Shown here piece by piece: positions 17,002 through 25,076 of a DNA stretch of 64,000 nt. The first letter of the stretch is position 1; each line of letters begins with the position of its first letter. The stretch is taken from assembly GCA_050305515.1 (NCBI GenBank), contig JBNLFL010000005.1, positions 7,227-71,226 on the forward strand. Reading direction: 5' to 3'. Position numbers and translations under genes: made by a program. This stretch comes from JAFGUB01 sp050305515. GTDB lineage: Bacteria; Campylobacterota; Campylobacteria; Campylobacterales; Sulfurimonadaceae. A model generated the notes under the pieces. It saw only the letters and a program-made list of their open reading frames with translations, was not told where the DNA came from and did no database searches.

Positions 17002-18174
17002 ATGAATATACACGAATATCAAGCCAAGCAGATTTTCGCGAAATACGGTGTACCTACACCTCGCGGTATCGTAGCCAATACAGCAGACCAGGCAGTACGC
17101 AATGCGGCAGAACTTGGTGGGAATATCTGGGTTGTAAAAGCTCAGATTCATGCTGGTGGCCGTGGTCTTGGCGGCGGTGTCAAATTGGCGCGTTCTTTGG
17201 ATGAAGTTGCGGAGCATGCAACACATATTCTGGGTATGAATCTGGTTACGCATCAGACGGGTCCCGAAGGAAAACTGGTTCAGAAGATTTACATCGAAGA
17301 GGGCGCGGATATCAAAGACGAGCTCTATCTTGGTGTGGTACTTGACCGTGCCAAAGAGTTGCCTGTCATCATGGCTTCTACCGAAGGTGGAATGGAAATC
17401 GAGAAGGTTGCAGAAGAGTCTCCCGAAAAGATTATTAAAGTTGCAGTAGATCCTGCTATCGGTTTTCAGGGCTTTCACGGTCGTGAACTTGTTTTCGGTC
17501 TTGGAATTACGGATCCTACTGAGCAGAAAAAATTCATCAAGTTTGCAGCGGCACTCTTCAAACTTTACATGGAAAACGATGCCGAACTTATTGAAATCAA
17601 CCCGTTGATCAAAACCGGTGCCGGCGACTTCATTGCGCTTGACGGAAAAATGGGCTTTGATGATTCCGCTCTGGGACGGCATCCTGACATTGAAGACATG
17701 CGTGATATCTTTGAAGAAGATCCTGACGAGCGTGAAGCCGGCCGTTACGGTCTCTCGTATGTCAGTCTTGATGGTGAAATCGGCTGCATGGTTAACGGAG
17801 CAGGGCTTGCTATGGGGACGATGGATACCATCAACTACATGGGCGGTACTCCGGCAAACTTCCTCGATGTCGGCGGAAAAGCGAATGCTGAAACTGTTGC
17901 CAAAGGGTTTGAAATCATTTTGAAAAACCCTAATGTCAAAGCCATTTTCGTCAATATTTTTGGCGGTATTGTTCGCTGTGACCGTATTGCCAACGGTATT
18001 CTGGAAGCGACTAAAATGGTTAACGTCAATGTTCCGGTTATCGTACGTCTGGATGGAACTAATGCTCCCGAAGCAGCTGAAATTCTGAAAAATGCCAATA
18101 TTGCCAATGTTATTGCGGCAGAAGATCTTGCCGATGGTGCAGCCAAAGCCGTAGCGGCAGCGAAAGGAGAGTAA
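17002..18174 (+). CDS. sucC: Succinyl-CoA synthetase, beta subunit
   Basis: ADP- or GDP-forming succinate-CoA ligase subunit that binds nucleotide and succinate, working with SucD. The 390-residue protein has the ATP-grasp fold, 'MNIHEYQAKQIFAKYGVPTP' type opening, 'KAQIHAGGRGLGGGVK' and 'EINPL' with 'NIFGGIVRCD' near the C-terminus. The ATG at 17002 is used, not the out-of-frame ATG four bases earlier; AAGGAG is 6 bases upstream. The stop abuts the sucD ATG with no gap, so subunits are made together. In a reductive cycle it would form succinyl-CoA for the Oor enzyme. Confidence 0.97.
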   Translation: MNIHEYQAKQIFAKYGVPTPRGIVANTADQAVRNAAELGGNIWVVKAQIHAGGRGLGGGVKLARSLDEVAEHATHILGMNLVTHQTGPEGKLVQKIYIEEGADIKDELYLGVVLDRAKELPVIMASTEGGMEIEKVAEESPEKIIKVAVDPAIGFQGFHGRELVFGLGITDPTEQKKFIKFAAALFKLYMENDAELIEINPLIKTGAGDFIALDGKMGFDDSALGRHPDIEDMRDIFEEDPDEREAGRYGLSYVSLDGEIGCMVNGAGLAMGTMDTINYMGGTPANFLDVGGKANAETVAKGFEIILKNPNVKAIFVNIFGGIVRCDRIANGILEATKMVNVNVPVIVRLDGTNAPEAAEILKNANIANVIAAEDLADGAAKAVAAAKGE

Positions 18175-19050
18175 ATGAGTATTCTGGTTAACAAAGACAC
18201 GAAAGTCATCGTTCAGGGATTTACTGGGAAAGAGGGTTCTTTTCACGCTGAACAGTGTATAGCATACGGTACAAACATTGTCGGTGGTGTTACGCCAAAC
18301 AAAGGCGGTAGCGAGCATCTGGGGAAACCTGTTTTCAATACCGTCAAAGAGGCGGTGAACGCAACAGGTGCAACCGTTTCAATGGTATTTGTTCCACCTG
18401 CATTCGTGGCTGATGCCGTAATGGAAGCGGCAGATGCGGGTATTGAACTCGCTGTTATCATTACAGAAGGTGCGCCGGTTCGTGACATGCAGGCTGCGAA
18501 AGCTTTCGCAACAAAACACGGAATGATGACGATCGGGCCGAACTGCCCGGGTATTATCACAGCTGAAGAGTGTAAAATCGGAATCATGCCGGGTATGATC
18601 TTCAAAAAAGGTAATATCGGTCTGATCTCCAAATCCGGTACCCTGACGTATGAAGCGTCCAACCAGGTTGTGAAGGAAGGCTTTGGTATTACCACTGCAG
18701 TTGGTATCGGAGGCGATCCGATCATTGGACTTTCCTATAAGCAGCTGCTTCCAATGTTCGAGGCAGATCCCGAGACCAAAGCGATTGTGATGATCGGTGA
18801 AATCGGTGGAGACCTTGAAATTCAGGCTGCCAAGTTCATCAAAGAAAATATTACAAAGCCGGTCGTAGCGTTTATTGCCGGTCAAACGGCTCCTAAAGGC
18901 AAGCGCATGGGTCATGCCGGTGCAATTGTCAGTGGCGGGGCAGGGACTGCAGCCGAGAAAATGGCAGCTCTGGAAGCCGCGGGTGTTAAAGTCGTTGTCT
19001 CTCCTGCAGATATCGGCAAGGCTGTCGCTGAAGTGATGGCTGGAAAATAA
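18175..19050 (+). CDS. sucD: Succinyl-CoA synthetase, alpha subunit
   Basis: CoA-binding subunit carrying the transiently phosphorylated histidine. The 291-residue chain has the Rossmann CoA-binding start 'VQGFTGKEGSFH', 'GPNCPGII', and the active-site His in 'MGHAGAIVSGGAGTA' near residue 245. AAAGGAGAG within the end of sucC serves as ribosome binding site. It is followed without a gap by a small HMA-domain gene. Confidence 0.97.
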   Translation: MSILVNKDTKVIVQGFTGKEGSFHAEQCIAYGTNIVGGVTPNKGGSEHLGKPVFNTVKEAVNATGATVSMVFVPPAFVADAVMEAADAGIELAVIITEGAPVRDMQAAKAFATKHGMMTIGPNCPGIITAEECKIGIMPGMIFKKGNIGLISKSGTLTYEASNQVVKEGFGITTAVGIGGDPIIGLSYKQLLPMFEADPETKAIVMIGEIGGDLEIQAAKFIKENITKPVVAFIAGQTAPKGKRMGHAGAIVSGGAGTAAEKMAALEAAGVKVVVSPADIGKAVAEVMAGK

Positions 19051-19053
19051 GTG

Positions 19054-19353
19054 ATGCCTCAGACGTTTGAGGTAACCAATATTCGTTGCGGCGGTTGTGC
19101 GGCAACTATCAAAAAAGCACTCTCTGAAGAGGGGTTTTCATCAGTCGATGTAGACCTTTCGTGCGAGCCTCGCAAAGTAACAGTTGACATCGTCGACGAG
19201 GCGCACGTAGCACAATTTAGAGCTGTTTTAAGGAAACTTGGATACCCTCTTAGTGATGAAGACGTTGGGTTCATGGATGCTGCCGGTCTTAAAGCCAGGA
19301 GTTTTGTCTCTTGTGCTGTTGGCAAGTTTTCAGTAACGGATACAACAAAATAA
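19054..19353 (+). CDS. Heavy-metal-associated (HMA) domain protein
   Basis: A 99-residue cytoplasmic protein whose first 65 residues form an HMA ferredoxin-like fold. The metal-binding CGGC is at residues 12-15 (more usually CxxC within GMxCxxC; here 'NIRCGGCAATIKKAL'), followed by the strand/helix pattern seen in CopZ and MerP. The tail has no recognised motif but holds one more Cys. An in-frame GTG lies one codon upstream, directly after the sucD stop; the ATG at 19054 is chosen. Sitting between sucCD and oorDABC suggests co-expression with these central enzymes. A role in metal supply or in protecting the iron-sulfur enzyme is possible but is inference only. Confidence 0.75.
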   Translation: MPQTFEVTNIRCGGCAATIKKALSEEGFSSVDVDLSCEPRKVTVDIVDEAHVAQFRAVLRKLGYPLSDEDVGFMDAAGLKARSFVSCAVGKFSVTDTTK

Positions 19354-19382
19354 ATTAATTTTCTTAAAGAAGGAGAGAATAT

Positions 19383-19718
19383 ATGGCATCTGCTATGATT
19401 GAATACCCTGGTAACGTACCAGTATGGGTTAACAGAGACAACTGTAAAGCGTGTGATATCTGTGTGTCGGTATGTCCATCCGGCGTACTTGGTATGCGTT
19501 ATGATTCAACATCAACACTGGGCGCGATTATTTCGATCGATCATCCTGAATCCTGTATCGGATGTAACGAATGCGAGCTAACCTGTCCGGATTTCGCAAT
19601 CTATGTTGCAGACAAGTCACAGTTCAAGTTTGCGAAACTGACTGACGATGCCAAAGAGCGTCAGGCAAAAATTAAAGCAAACAACTATATGTCACTAGAC
19701 CAACAAGGAGTGAAATAA
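19383..19718 (+). CDS. oorD: 2-oxoglutarate:ferredoxin oxidoreductase, delta (ferredoxin-like) subunit
   Basis: Carries electrons between the catalytic subunits and free ferredoxin or flavodoxin. The 111-residue protein binds two [4Fe-4S] clusters: cysteines 21, 24, 27, 31 and 58, 61, 64, 68 form two CxxCxxCxxxCP motifs. AAGGAG precedes the ATG. The order D-A-B-C is that of the Campylobacter/Helicobacter oor operon. Confidence 0.95.
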   Translation: MASAMIEYPGNVPVWVNRDNCKACDICVSVCPSGVLGMRYDSTSTLGAIISIDHPESCIGCNECELTCPDFAIYVADKSQFKFAKLTDDAKERQAKIKANNYMSLDQQGVK

Positions 19719-19719
19719 T

Positions 19720-20871
19720 ATGGGAACAAGAGAAGTAATTTCCACAGGTAACGACCTGGCAGCAATGGCAGCGGTTGATGCCGGCTGTAAATTTTTCGGA
19801 GGCTATCCGATTACTCCGTCTTCTGAAATTATGCATACGATGTCTGATCTTCTGCCACGTATCGGCGGTGTAGCCATTCAGATGGAAGATGAAATTGCCG
19901 GTATCGCTGCGGCAGCAGGCGCGGGTATGGCAGGTGTTCGCACCATGACCGCTACATCAGGTCCCGGGGTATCACTTAAGGCTGAAAATCTGGGGTTGAC
20001 ACAAATGGCTGAAGTGCCGCTGGTACTTGTAAACGTTATGCGTGGCGGACCATCTACCGGTCTTCCTACACGTGTATCTCAGGGGGATGTGCGTCAGGCA
20101 CGCAACCCGTCACACGGAGACTATCGCTCAATTACGCTTTGTGCCGGTAGTCTTGCCGAGTGTTATACTGAAACGGTACGTGCATTCAATCTGGCTGACC
20201 GTTTTATGCAGCCGGTCATTGTACTGCTCGACGAAACAATCGGCCACATGCACGGTAAAGCGATGCTTCCAACTCAAGAAGAGGTGAAAACGGGAATCGT
20301 TCCGCGAAAACGTTTTGACGGCAAACCTGAAGACTACCGCCCTTATGGTGTAGATAATGATCAACCTGCAGTGTTGAATCCTATGTTTGAAGGGTATCGC
20401 TACCACTTCACGGGTCTGCACCATGATGCAAAAGGGTTCCCGACTGAAGAGATCGAAACCTGCCGCAAACTGATTCAGCGTCTTGAAGACAAGGTTATGA
20501 TGCACCGTGACGAGATTGAACTTAATGAAGAGTTCATGCTTGATGACATGACAGGAGAGGAGGGCGAAGTACTGATTATCGCTTACGGGTCTGTATCCCT
20601 TGCTGCCAAAGAGGCGATTCGCCATCTACGTGCTGCCGGTATCAAAGCAGGGCTTTTCCGTCCAATTACACTCTGGCCAAGTCCAGCGGAATCAATCAAA
20701 AAATACACTGATATGATTAAAAACGTATTGTGTGTTGAGCTGAATATCCGCCAATACACTGAAGAAGTAGAACGCGTATCAAGCCGACTTGATATTGAAG
20801 GTCTTTATAAAGTTAACGGACGTGCGATCTCGCCATACGAAATTGTAAACAAAGTGAAAGAGGTATTCTAA
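19720..20871 (+). CDS. oorA: 2-oxoglutarate:ferredoxin oxidoreductase, alpha subunit
   Basis: Pyrimidine-binding half of the thiamine-diphosphate enzyme that splits 2-oxoglutarate to succinyl-CoA and CO2 or, with reduced ferredoxin, carboxylates succinyl-CoA. The 383-residue chain has the family start 'NDLAAMAAVDAGCKFFGGYPITPSSE', 'MEDEIAGIAAAAGAGMAG' with the TPP-activating Glu, and the C-terminal 'VELNIRQYTEEVERV' domain II. It begins one base after the oorD stop with CAAGGAG upstream. The lack of a gamma-domain fusion fits the four-subunit type. Confidence 0.97.
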   Translation: MGTREVISTGNDLAAMAAVDAGCKFFGGYPITPSSEIMHTMSDLLPRIGGVAIQMEDEIAGIAAAAGAGMAGVRTMTATSGPGVSLKAENLGLTQMAEVPLVLVNVMRGGPSTGLPTRVSQGDVRQARNPSHGDYRSITLCAGSLAECYTETVRAFNLADRFMQPVIVLLDETIGHMHGKAMLPTQEEVKTGIVPRKRFDGKPEDYRPYGVDNDQPAVLNPMFEGYRYHFTGLHHDAKGFPTEEIETCRKLIQRLEDKVMMHRDEIELNEEFMLDDMTGEEGEVLIIAYGSVSLAAKEAIRHLRAAGIKAGLFRPITLWPSPAESIKKYTDMIKNVLCVELNIRQYTEEVERVSSRLDIEGLYKVNGRAISPYEIVNKVKEVF

Positions 20872-20872
20872 G

Positions 20873-21733
20873 ATGGCATTCAACTATGACAAATATTTAA
20901 GACTTGAAAAGATGCCAACACTCTGGTGTTGGGGATGTGGCGACGGCGTTATTCTTAAAGCGTTCGTTCGTGCTATCGACAAACTCGGTCTGAGCCGTGA
21001 TGACGTTTGTGTTGTCTCCGGTATCGGATGTTCAGGCCGTTTTTCATCCTATGTCGATTTTAATACCGTTCATACGACACACGGACGTACTGTCGCATTT
21101 GCAACCGGTATCAAACTGATGAATCCTGATAAATATGTTATATGTGTGGCCGGTGACGGTGATGCATTGGCTATCGGTGGTAACCATACCATTCACGGTG
21201 CGCGTCGTAACATTGACATTACATTTATCATTATCAACAACTTTATTTACGGTTTGACCAACTCCCAGACATCACCTACGACACCGCAGGGTATGTGGAC
21301 GGTATCTCAGAAATCCGGTAACATCGATCCTACATTCGATGCGTGTAAACTCGGTATTGCTGCGGGTGCTTCATTTGTTGCACGCGAATCTATGCTTGAC
21401 CCTAAGAAACTTGAGAAGATTTTTATCAAAGCGATTGAGCACAGAGGTTTCTCGTACCTTGACATTCTTTCTAACTGCCACATTAACCTTGGCCGTAAGA
21501 ATCAGATGCAGTCAGCTATGGAAAACCTGGAGTGGATCGACAAGATCACAATGCCACTCAAAAAATGGGAAGCACTTTCTCCTGAAGAGCAGAAAAATAT
21601 TTTCCCAACAGGTGTTCTTCACGAAGATAAAGAAGCACGTGAATACTGTGATATGTACTATCAAGACGTCATCGGATTCCATCAGGGCAAACGCGGCAGA
21701 ATTACGCAAGATGATTTCGAGAAAAAGATCTAA
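20873..21733 (+). CDS. oorB: 2-oxoglutarate:ferredoxin oxidoreductase, beta subunit
   Basis: Holds the thiamine diphosphate and one [4Fe-4S] cluster. In the 286-residue chain 'LWCWGCGDGVILKAF' gives the first cluster Cys residues and 'GIGCSGRF' another; the TPP motif runs from 'GDGDALAIGGNH' to 'NNFIYGLTNSQTSPTTP'. One base separates it from oorA, with GAGG as ribosome binding site. The length is normal for this subunit. Confidence 0.97.
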   Translation: MAFNYDKYLRLEKMPTLWCWGCGDGVILKAFVRAIDKLGLSRDDVCVVSGIGCSGRFSSYVDFNTVHTTHGRTVAFATGIKLMNPDKYVICVAGDGDALAIGGNHTIHGARRNIDITFIIINNFIYGLTNSQTSPTTPQGMWTVSQKSGNIDPTFDACKLGIAAGASFVARESMLDPKKLEKIFIKAIEHRGFSYLDILSNCHINLGRKNQMQSAMENLEWIDKITMPLKKWEALSPEEQKNIFPTGVLHEDKEAREYCDMYYQDVIGFHQGKRGRITQDDFEKKI

Positions 21734-21742
21734 GGAGATACT

Positions 21743-22303
21743 ATGGCTAGAAACTTAATGCGATTTACAGGGGTAGGTGGTCAAGGTGTTCTTCTTGCGG
21801 GCGAGATTTTTGCAGCTGCAAAAATTAAAACCGGAGGTCATGGACTCAAAACTGCAACGTATACATCACAAGTACGCGGCGGACCAACTGTAGTTGATAT
21901 TACACTCGACGATGAAGAGATTTTCTATCCGTATGCCAATGACGGTGAAATTGACTTCATGCTTTCCGTTGCACAAAAGTCTTATGATCTTTTCAAGGAC
22001 GGTGTATCCAAAGGTGGTACTATCGTTGTCGATCCAAATCTGGTTCATCCTACTGATGAAGATCGTAAAAAATGGAAGATTATTGAGATTCCAATCATTA
22101 CGATTGCAAAAGAAGAGGTGGGTAATGTTATTACCCAGTCAGTTGTAGCACTGGCAATTGCCAATACTCTGATGAAACCTCTTAACAAAGATGTTCTCGT
22201 AGAGACAATGCTTTCTAAAGTACCTGCAAAAGTTCACCAGGCAAATGTAAAAGCTTATGAACTGGGTGAGAAGTATGCTAACGAAGCAATAGCCGCCAGC
22301 TAA
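21743..22303 (+). CDS. oorC: 2-oxoglutarate:ferredoxin oxidoreductase, gamma subunit
   Basis: Structural gamma subunit that contacts CoA in the related pyruvate enzymes. The 186-residue protein starts with 'MRFTGVGGQGVLLAGEI', the hallmark of the family, and contains 'SQVRGGPTVVDI'. AAGGAG lies 5 bases before the ATG. It is the last gene of the block and ends just before a strong terminator. Confidence 0.96.
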   Translation: MARNLMRFTGVGGQGVLLAGEIFAAAKIKTGGHGLKTATYTSQVRGGPTVVDITLDDEEIFYPYANDGEIDFMLSVAQKSYDLFKDGVSKGGTIVVDPNLVHPTDEDRKKWKIIEIPIITIAKEEVGNVITQSVVALAIANTLMKPLNKDVLVETMLSKVPAKVHQANVKAYELGEKYANEAIAAS

Positions 22304-22311
22304 TGCTTTTT

Positions 22312-22337
22312 AAGCGGCTTTGGCCGCTTTTTTCCTC
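22312..22337 (+). terminator. Intrinsic terminator of the oor operon
   Basis: A perfect 7-bp stem AAGCGGC/GCCGCTT (22312-22318 with 22323-22329, loop TTTG) runs into a T-rich tract beginning inside the stem's 3' arm. It lies 9 bases after the oorC stop. Confidence 0.9.
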
Positions 22338-22386
22338 TTTTTTTTCTCATTCGTGATTCCCACCCTTTCTTTTAATTTCATTTCAC

Positions 22387-22392
22387 TATTAT
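22387..22392 (+). promoter_or_regulatory. -10 element of rnpB
   Basis: TATTAT ends 6 bases before the first base of helix P1 of the RNase P RNA, exactly where transcription should start. Confidence 0.6.
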
Positions 22393-22398
22393 TTCAAT

Positions 22399-22722
22399 GT
22401 GTGTAACAGTTGATCGCTTGCGATAGCAAGAGGAAAGTCCGGGCTGCCATAAGACAGGGTTCCATTTAACGAATGGCCGTAGCGATGCGAGGGAAAGTGC
22501 AACAGAGAAGAGACCGCCCGTTACATGTAACGAGGCAAGGGTGAAACGGCGGTGTAAGAGACCACCAGTCTTTATGGCAACATAGAGAGCTTGTAAACCC
22601 AACCCGGCAGCAAGAAACAGATGGTTAGCGTCTTATAATGCTATTGTTTCGCTAAAGATCCATAGTAATATGGAAGTTAGATTAATGATCAACACTACAG
22701 AACCCGGCTTATGTTACGCACT
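22399..22722 (+). ncRNA. rnpB: RNase P RNA (bacterial type A-like)
   Basis: Ribozyme subunit that removes the 5' leader of tRNA precursors. The universally conserved P4 strands are clear: GAGGAAAGTCCGGGC (22430-22444) and ACAGAACCCGGCTTA (22697-22711). Also present are the conserved stretches 'AGTGCAACAGAGA', 'AAGGGTGAAACGG' and 'GTAAACCCAACCCGG'. Helix P1 closes the molecule: 22399-22407 pairs with 22713-22721 (one G-U). Ends are set by P1, so they may be off by a few bases. The region expected to be helix P12 consists of the palindrome CGTTACATGTAACG (22519-22532), which folds on itself. The gene stands alone between the oor terminator and a convergent SprA-like gene. Confidence 0.93.
22521..22530. 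repeat. TTACATGTAA palindrome, site 7 (inside rnpB)
   Basis: Exact copy forming the tip of a hairpin in the RNase P RNA; flanking C-G and G-C lengthen the stem. Confidence 0.95.
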
Positions 22723-22850
22723 TTATCCTGTACATAACTTCTTTCAAATCTTCCATTTACAGACTCGTAGTGAGTTACTACTTATTTAAAGAGAATTTAC
22801 ATTATGTTAACCAATTGATGATAATACAGAATCCTGTATGGCACGATTGA

Positions 22851-23381
22851 TCACGAAGCCATGGCACTGTTATACTGCGAGTATGCTGCATTACCGTTGA
22901 TTTGATTTTGAAGTTCTCGCATCTGCTCTGTGCGGGCCTGCACCTCCATCATCATGGCGGTTGCCGCAACACGATAATCCTGAGGACTCGGATCAGCCGG
23001 CGCCATAGCTGCTGCAACAATCCGTCGTGCTTTTTGTATTGTAGCTTCGGGTGTGTTGCCCTCACTTGCATCAATCGGCACTTCTCCGCCAACGGCATAC
23101 ATCTTTCCGTCACTGCCGCGTTCATAACTGAAGCTTGCACCTCCTGTCACTACACCGCCGCCAGCGGCGAGATGTGCTGCTTCATGGGCACGTACCTGTG
23201 CATCGGCAGTCTTGAGTTTATTCAGGGAAGCATCAAAAGTCGCATCTTTTTTTGCTGTGACACCCTTTTCTGATGCCGTGGGATCTGTATCCTGACTTTT
23301 TATATCTTCAGTCTGCTCTTTTTTTACCTGGGAGACAGAGATATAGGAAGCCGAAATATTATTAGATTCTCCAATCTTCAT
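22851..23381 (-). CDS. SprA-family putative metalloprotease
   Basis: A 176-residue protein of the SprA-related family (putative metalloproteases, common in Campylobacterota and gamma-proteobacteria). It carries the zinc-binding HEAAH at residues 66-70 in 'VRAHEAAHLAAGG', then 'SFSYERGSDGKMYAVGGEVPID' (split here by the family's conserved Gly), and 'TIQKARRIVAAAMAPADPSPQD', the typical repeat-like second half. The N-terminal 60 residues are low-complexity, polar and likely disordered. No signal peptide. The TATAAT ends only 6 bases before the ATG, so the message may be leaderless. Substrates are unknown. Confidence 0.8.
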   Translation of the reverse strand: MKIGESNNISASYISVSQVKKEQTEDIKSQDTDPTASEKGVTAKKDATFDASLNKLKTADAQVRAHEAAHLAAGGGVVTGGASFSYERGSDGKMYAVGGEVPIDASEGNTPEATIQKARRIVAAAMAPADPSPQDYRVAATAMMMEVQARTEQMRELQNQINGNAAYSQYNSAMAS

Positions 23382-23387
23382 GATTCA

Positions 23388-23393
23388 ATTATA
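23388..23393 (-). promoter_or_regulatory. -10 element directly before the SprA-like gene
   Basis: Minus-strand GCTATAAT, then TGAATC, then the ATG; transcription should begin at or next to the start codon. Confidence 0.6.
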
Positions 23394-23422
23394 GCATTTT
23401 AGGTCCCATTAAAGCTTACTAA

Positions 23423-23428
23423 TATAAG
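23423..23428 (+). promoter_or_regulatory. Possible -10 element of gltA
   Basis: TATAAG, about 33 bases before the preferred gltA start; weak -10 match and no -35 box seen. Confidence 0.35.
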
Positions 23429-23460
23429 ATAAAAGCATCTATTGTATGAGGATGAAGCCA

Positions 23461-24729
23461 ATGCCGACGATCACCCTGACAAATAATCTAACCAATCAAA
23501 GTTATGAATTTGAAATACTTTCTCCAACCGTTGGACCCGATGTCATCGATATTCGCTCGCTCTATAAGCAGACAGGTATGTTTACGTATGATCCCGGATT
23601 TACTTCAACGGCCAGCTGTAGCTCTGATATTACTTATATTGATGGTGAAAAAGGCGAGTTGCGGTATCGGGGCTATGATATTGTAGATCTTGCCAGTAAA
23701 AAGAGTTATCTGGATACCTGCTACCTGCTTTTGACCGGACGCCTCCCCTCCTCCAAAGAACATGCCGACTTCGATGTTGAATTGCGCAAGCGTTCTTTTG
23801 TTCATGAAGGGATCAAAGAGCTTTTCAAAGCATTCCCCGATAAAGCTCATCCCATGGCAATGATGTCTTCAGCAGTTTCAGCCCTGTCTACATTTTATTT
23901 TGAACATCTGAGTATTGACAATAAGGAAGAGTATCAGGTCATGGCACGCCGCATTATTGCAAAAATCCCTACACTGGCGGCATTTACCCATCGCCGCCGT
24001 TTTGGGATACCACTGATTTATCCTGACATAGGGCGTCCCTACACAGAAAATTTTCTTTACATGATGCGAGCTTATCCCGGGGCGGAACCTGAAATATCAG
24101 AAGTAGAAATCCGCGCACTCGATACCATCTTTACACTGCACGCCGATCATGAACAAAATGCATCCACATCAACGGTACGGGCAGTCGCTTCCACCGGGGC
24201 ACATCCTTATGCGGCTCTCGCAGCAGGAATCAATGCATTGTGGGGACGTGCACATGGTGGTGCCAATGAATCTGTAATAGCCCAGCTTGAATTTATTGGT
24301 TCCGTTGACAATGTAGATGCCTTTATCAAACGTGCCAAAGATCCTAATGATCCCTTTAAACTGATGGGTTTTGGACATCGTGTCTATAAAAATTTTGATC
24401 CGAGAGCCCGTATCCTAAAGGCACTTCTCGATGAGCTCAAAGATGAATTGAGTGTGAATAACGAACTGCTTGAGATTGCGCATAAAATTGAAAAAATTGC
24501 ACTTGAGGATGAGTATTTTGTCTCCAGAAAGCTTTATCCCAATATTGATTTTTATTCCGGATTGATTTTGACTGCTTTAAAAATTCCAAAAGAGATGTTT
24601 ACCATCATTTTTGTCATTGGCAGAACTGTAGGCTGGATTACCCAATGGATTGAGCTAAAGAAAGATCCGGAAATGAAAATAGCCCGCCCAAGGCAGCGCT
24701 ATATTGGCCCGGTATCAAGGGATTTGTGA
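23461..24729 (+). CDS. gltA: Citrate synthase (type II/hexameric-like)
   Basis: Condenses acetyl-CoA and oxaloacetate to citrate. The 422-residue product has an N-terminal beta domain (to about residue 55) and the citrate-synthase core with the three catalytic residues in 'RAHGGANE' (His), 'GFGHRVYKNFDPRA' (His) and 'NIDFYSG' (Asp). Three in-frame ATGs lie within 16 bases; 23461 is preferred because AGGA sits 8 bases upstream of it. Its presence next to reductive-TCA genes means the organism may also run the oxidative direction; no ATP-citrate lyase is in the window. The stop overlaps the next small gene (TGATG). Confidence 0.95.
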   Translation: MPTITLTNNLTNQSYEFEILSPTVGPDVIDIRSLYKQTGMFTYDPGFTSTASCSSDITYIDGEKGELRYRGYDIVDLASKKSYLDTCYLLLTGRLPSSKEHADFDVELRKRSFVHEGIKELFKAFPDKAHPMAMMSSAVSALSTFYFEHLSIDNKEEYQVMARRIIAKIPTLAAFTHRRRFGIPLIYPDIGRPYTENFLYMMRAYPGAEPEISEVEIRALDTIFTLHADHEQNASTSTVRAVASTGAHPYAALAAGINALWGRAHGGANESVIAQLEFIGSVDNVDAFIKRAKDPNDPFKLMGFGHRVYKNFDPRARILKALLDELKDELSVNNELLEIAHKIEKIALEDEYFVSRKLYPNIDFYSGLILTALKIPKEMFTIIFVIGRTVGWITQWIELKKDPEMKIARPRQRYIGPVSRDL

Positions 24730-24944
24730 TGGGTGAGAGTCAAAAAAATGCCTTGATTGCAGATATTCAAAACCTTTTAAACAGTTATTCCGGTTCAACA
24801 CAGACAATGATCAACCCGGAGCTTTTGCAGTTTATGGATGAAGAAACACTTAAAAGTATTATTTGTGATTTACTCAATCAAAAAGAACGTGTAAATGATG
24901 ATAACCGCGAATGGCTGGAACAATTTAAAACACGCCGAAACTAG
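24729..24944 (+). CDS. Small conserved-looking protein coupled to gltA
   Basis: A 71-residue acidic, helical protein (no Cys, no membrane segment, no known motif). Its ATG overlaps the gltA stop by one base, so translation is probably coupled. The composition (Leu, Ile, Glu, Asn rich, with a Trp near the end) suggests a small helical bundle, perhaps a partner of citrate synthase, but no function is recognised. Confidence 0.6.
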   Translation: MGESQKNALIADIQNLLNSYSGSTQTMINPELLQFMDEETLKSIICDLLNQKERVNDDNREWLEQFKTRRN

Positions 24945-25020
24945 CATATGAGATACTGTTTTTTATGGCAGATGTGATTTTTGGCATTATTGTTTAATGT
25001 TAATTAAATAGATTTGACGC

Positions 25021-25026
25021 TATAAT
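25021..25026 (+). promoter_or_regulatory. -10 element of the response-regulator gene
   Basis: TATAAT in GCTATAAT, preceded by AT-rich phased DNA rather than a -35 box; leader of about 44 bases. Confidence 0.6.
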
Positions 25027-25076
25027 TTTTACAAATAACGGGTTAAAAACCGAAAATCAATATGTAAGGATAAAAG

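Noticed and set aside
16237..18318. A 693-codon antisense frame over fumC and sucC
   Set aside because: Shadow of two firmly identified genes, without motif or ribosome binding site.
22767..22787. Weak hairpin GTAGT/ACTAC after rnpB as terminator
   Set aside because: Only five base pairs with a short mixed T tract; too weak to list as a terminator.
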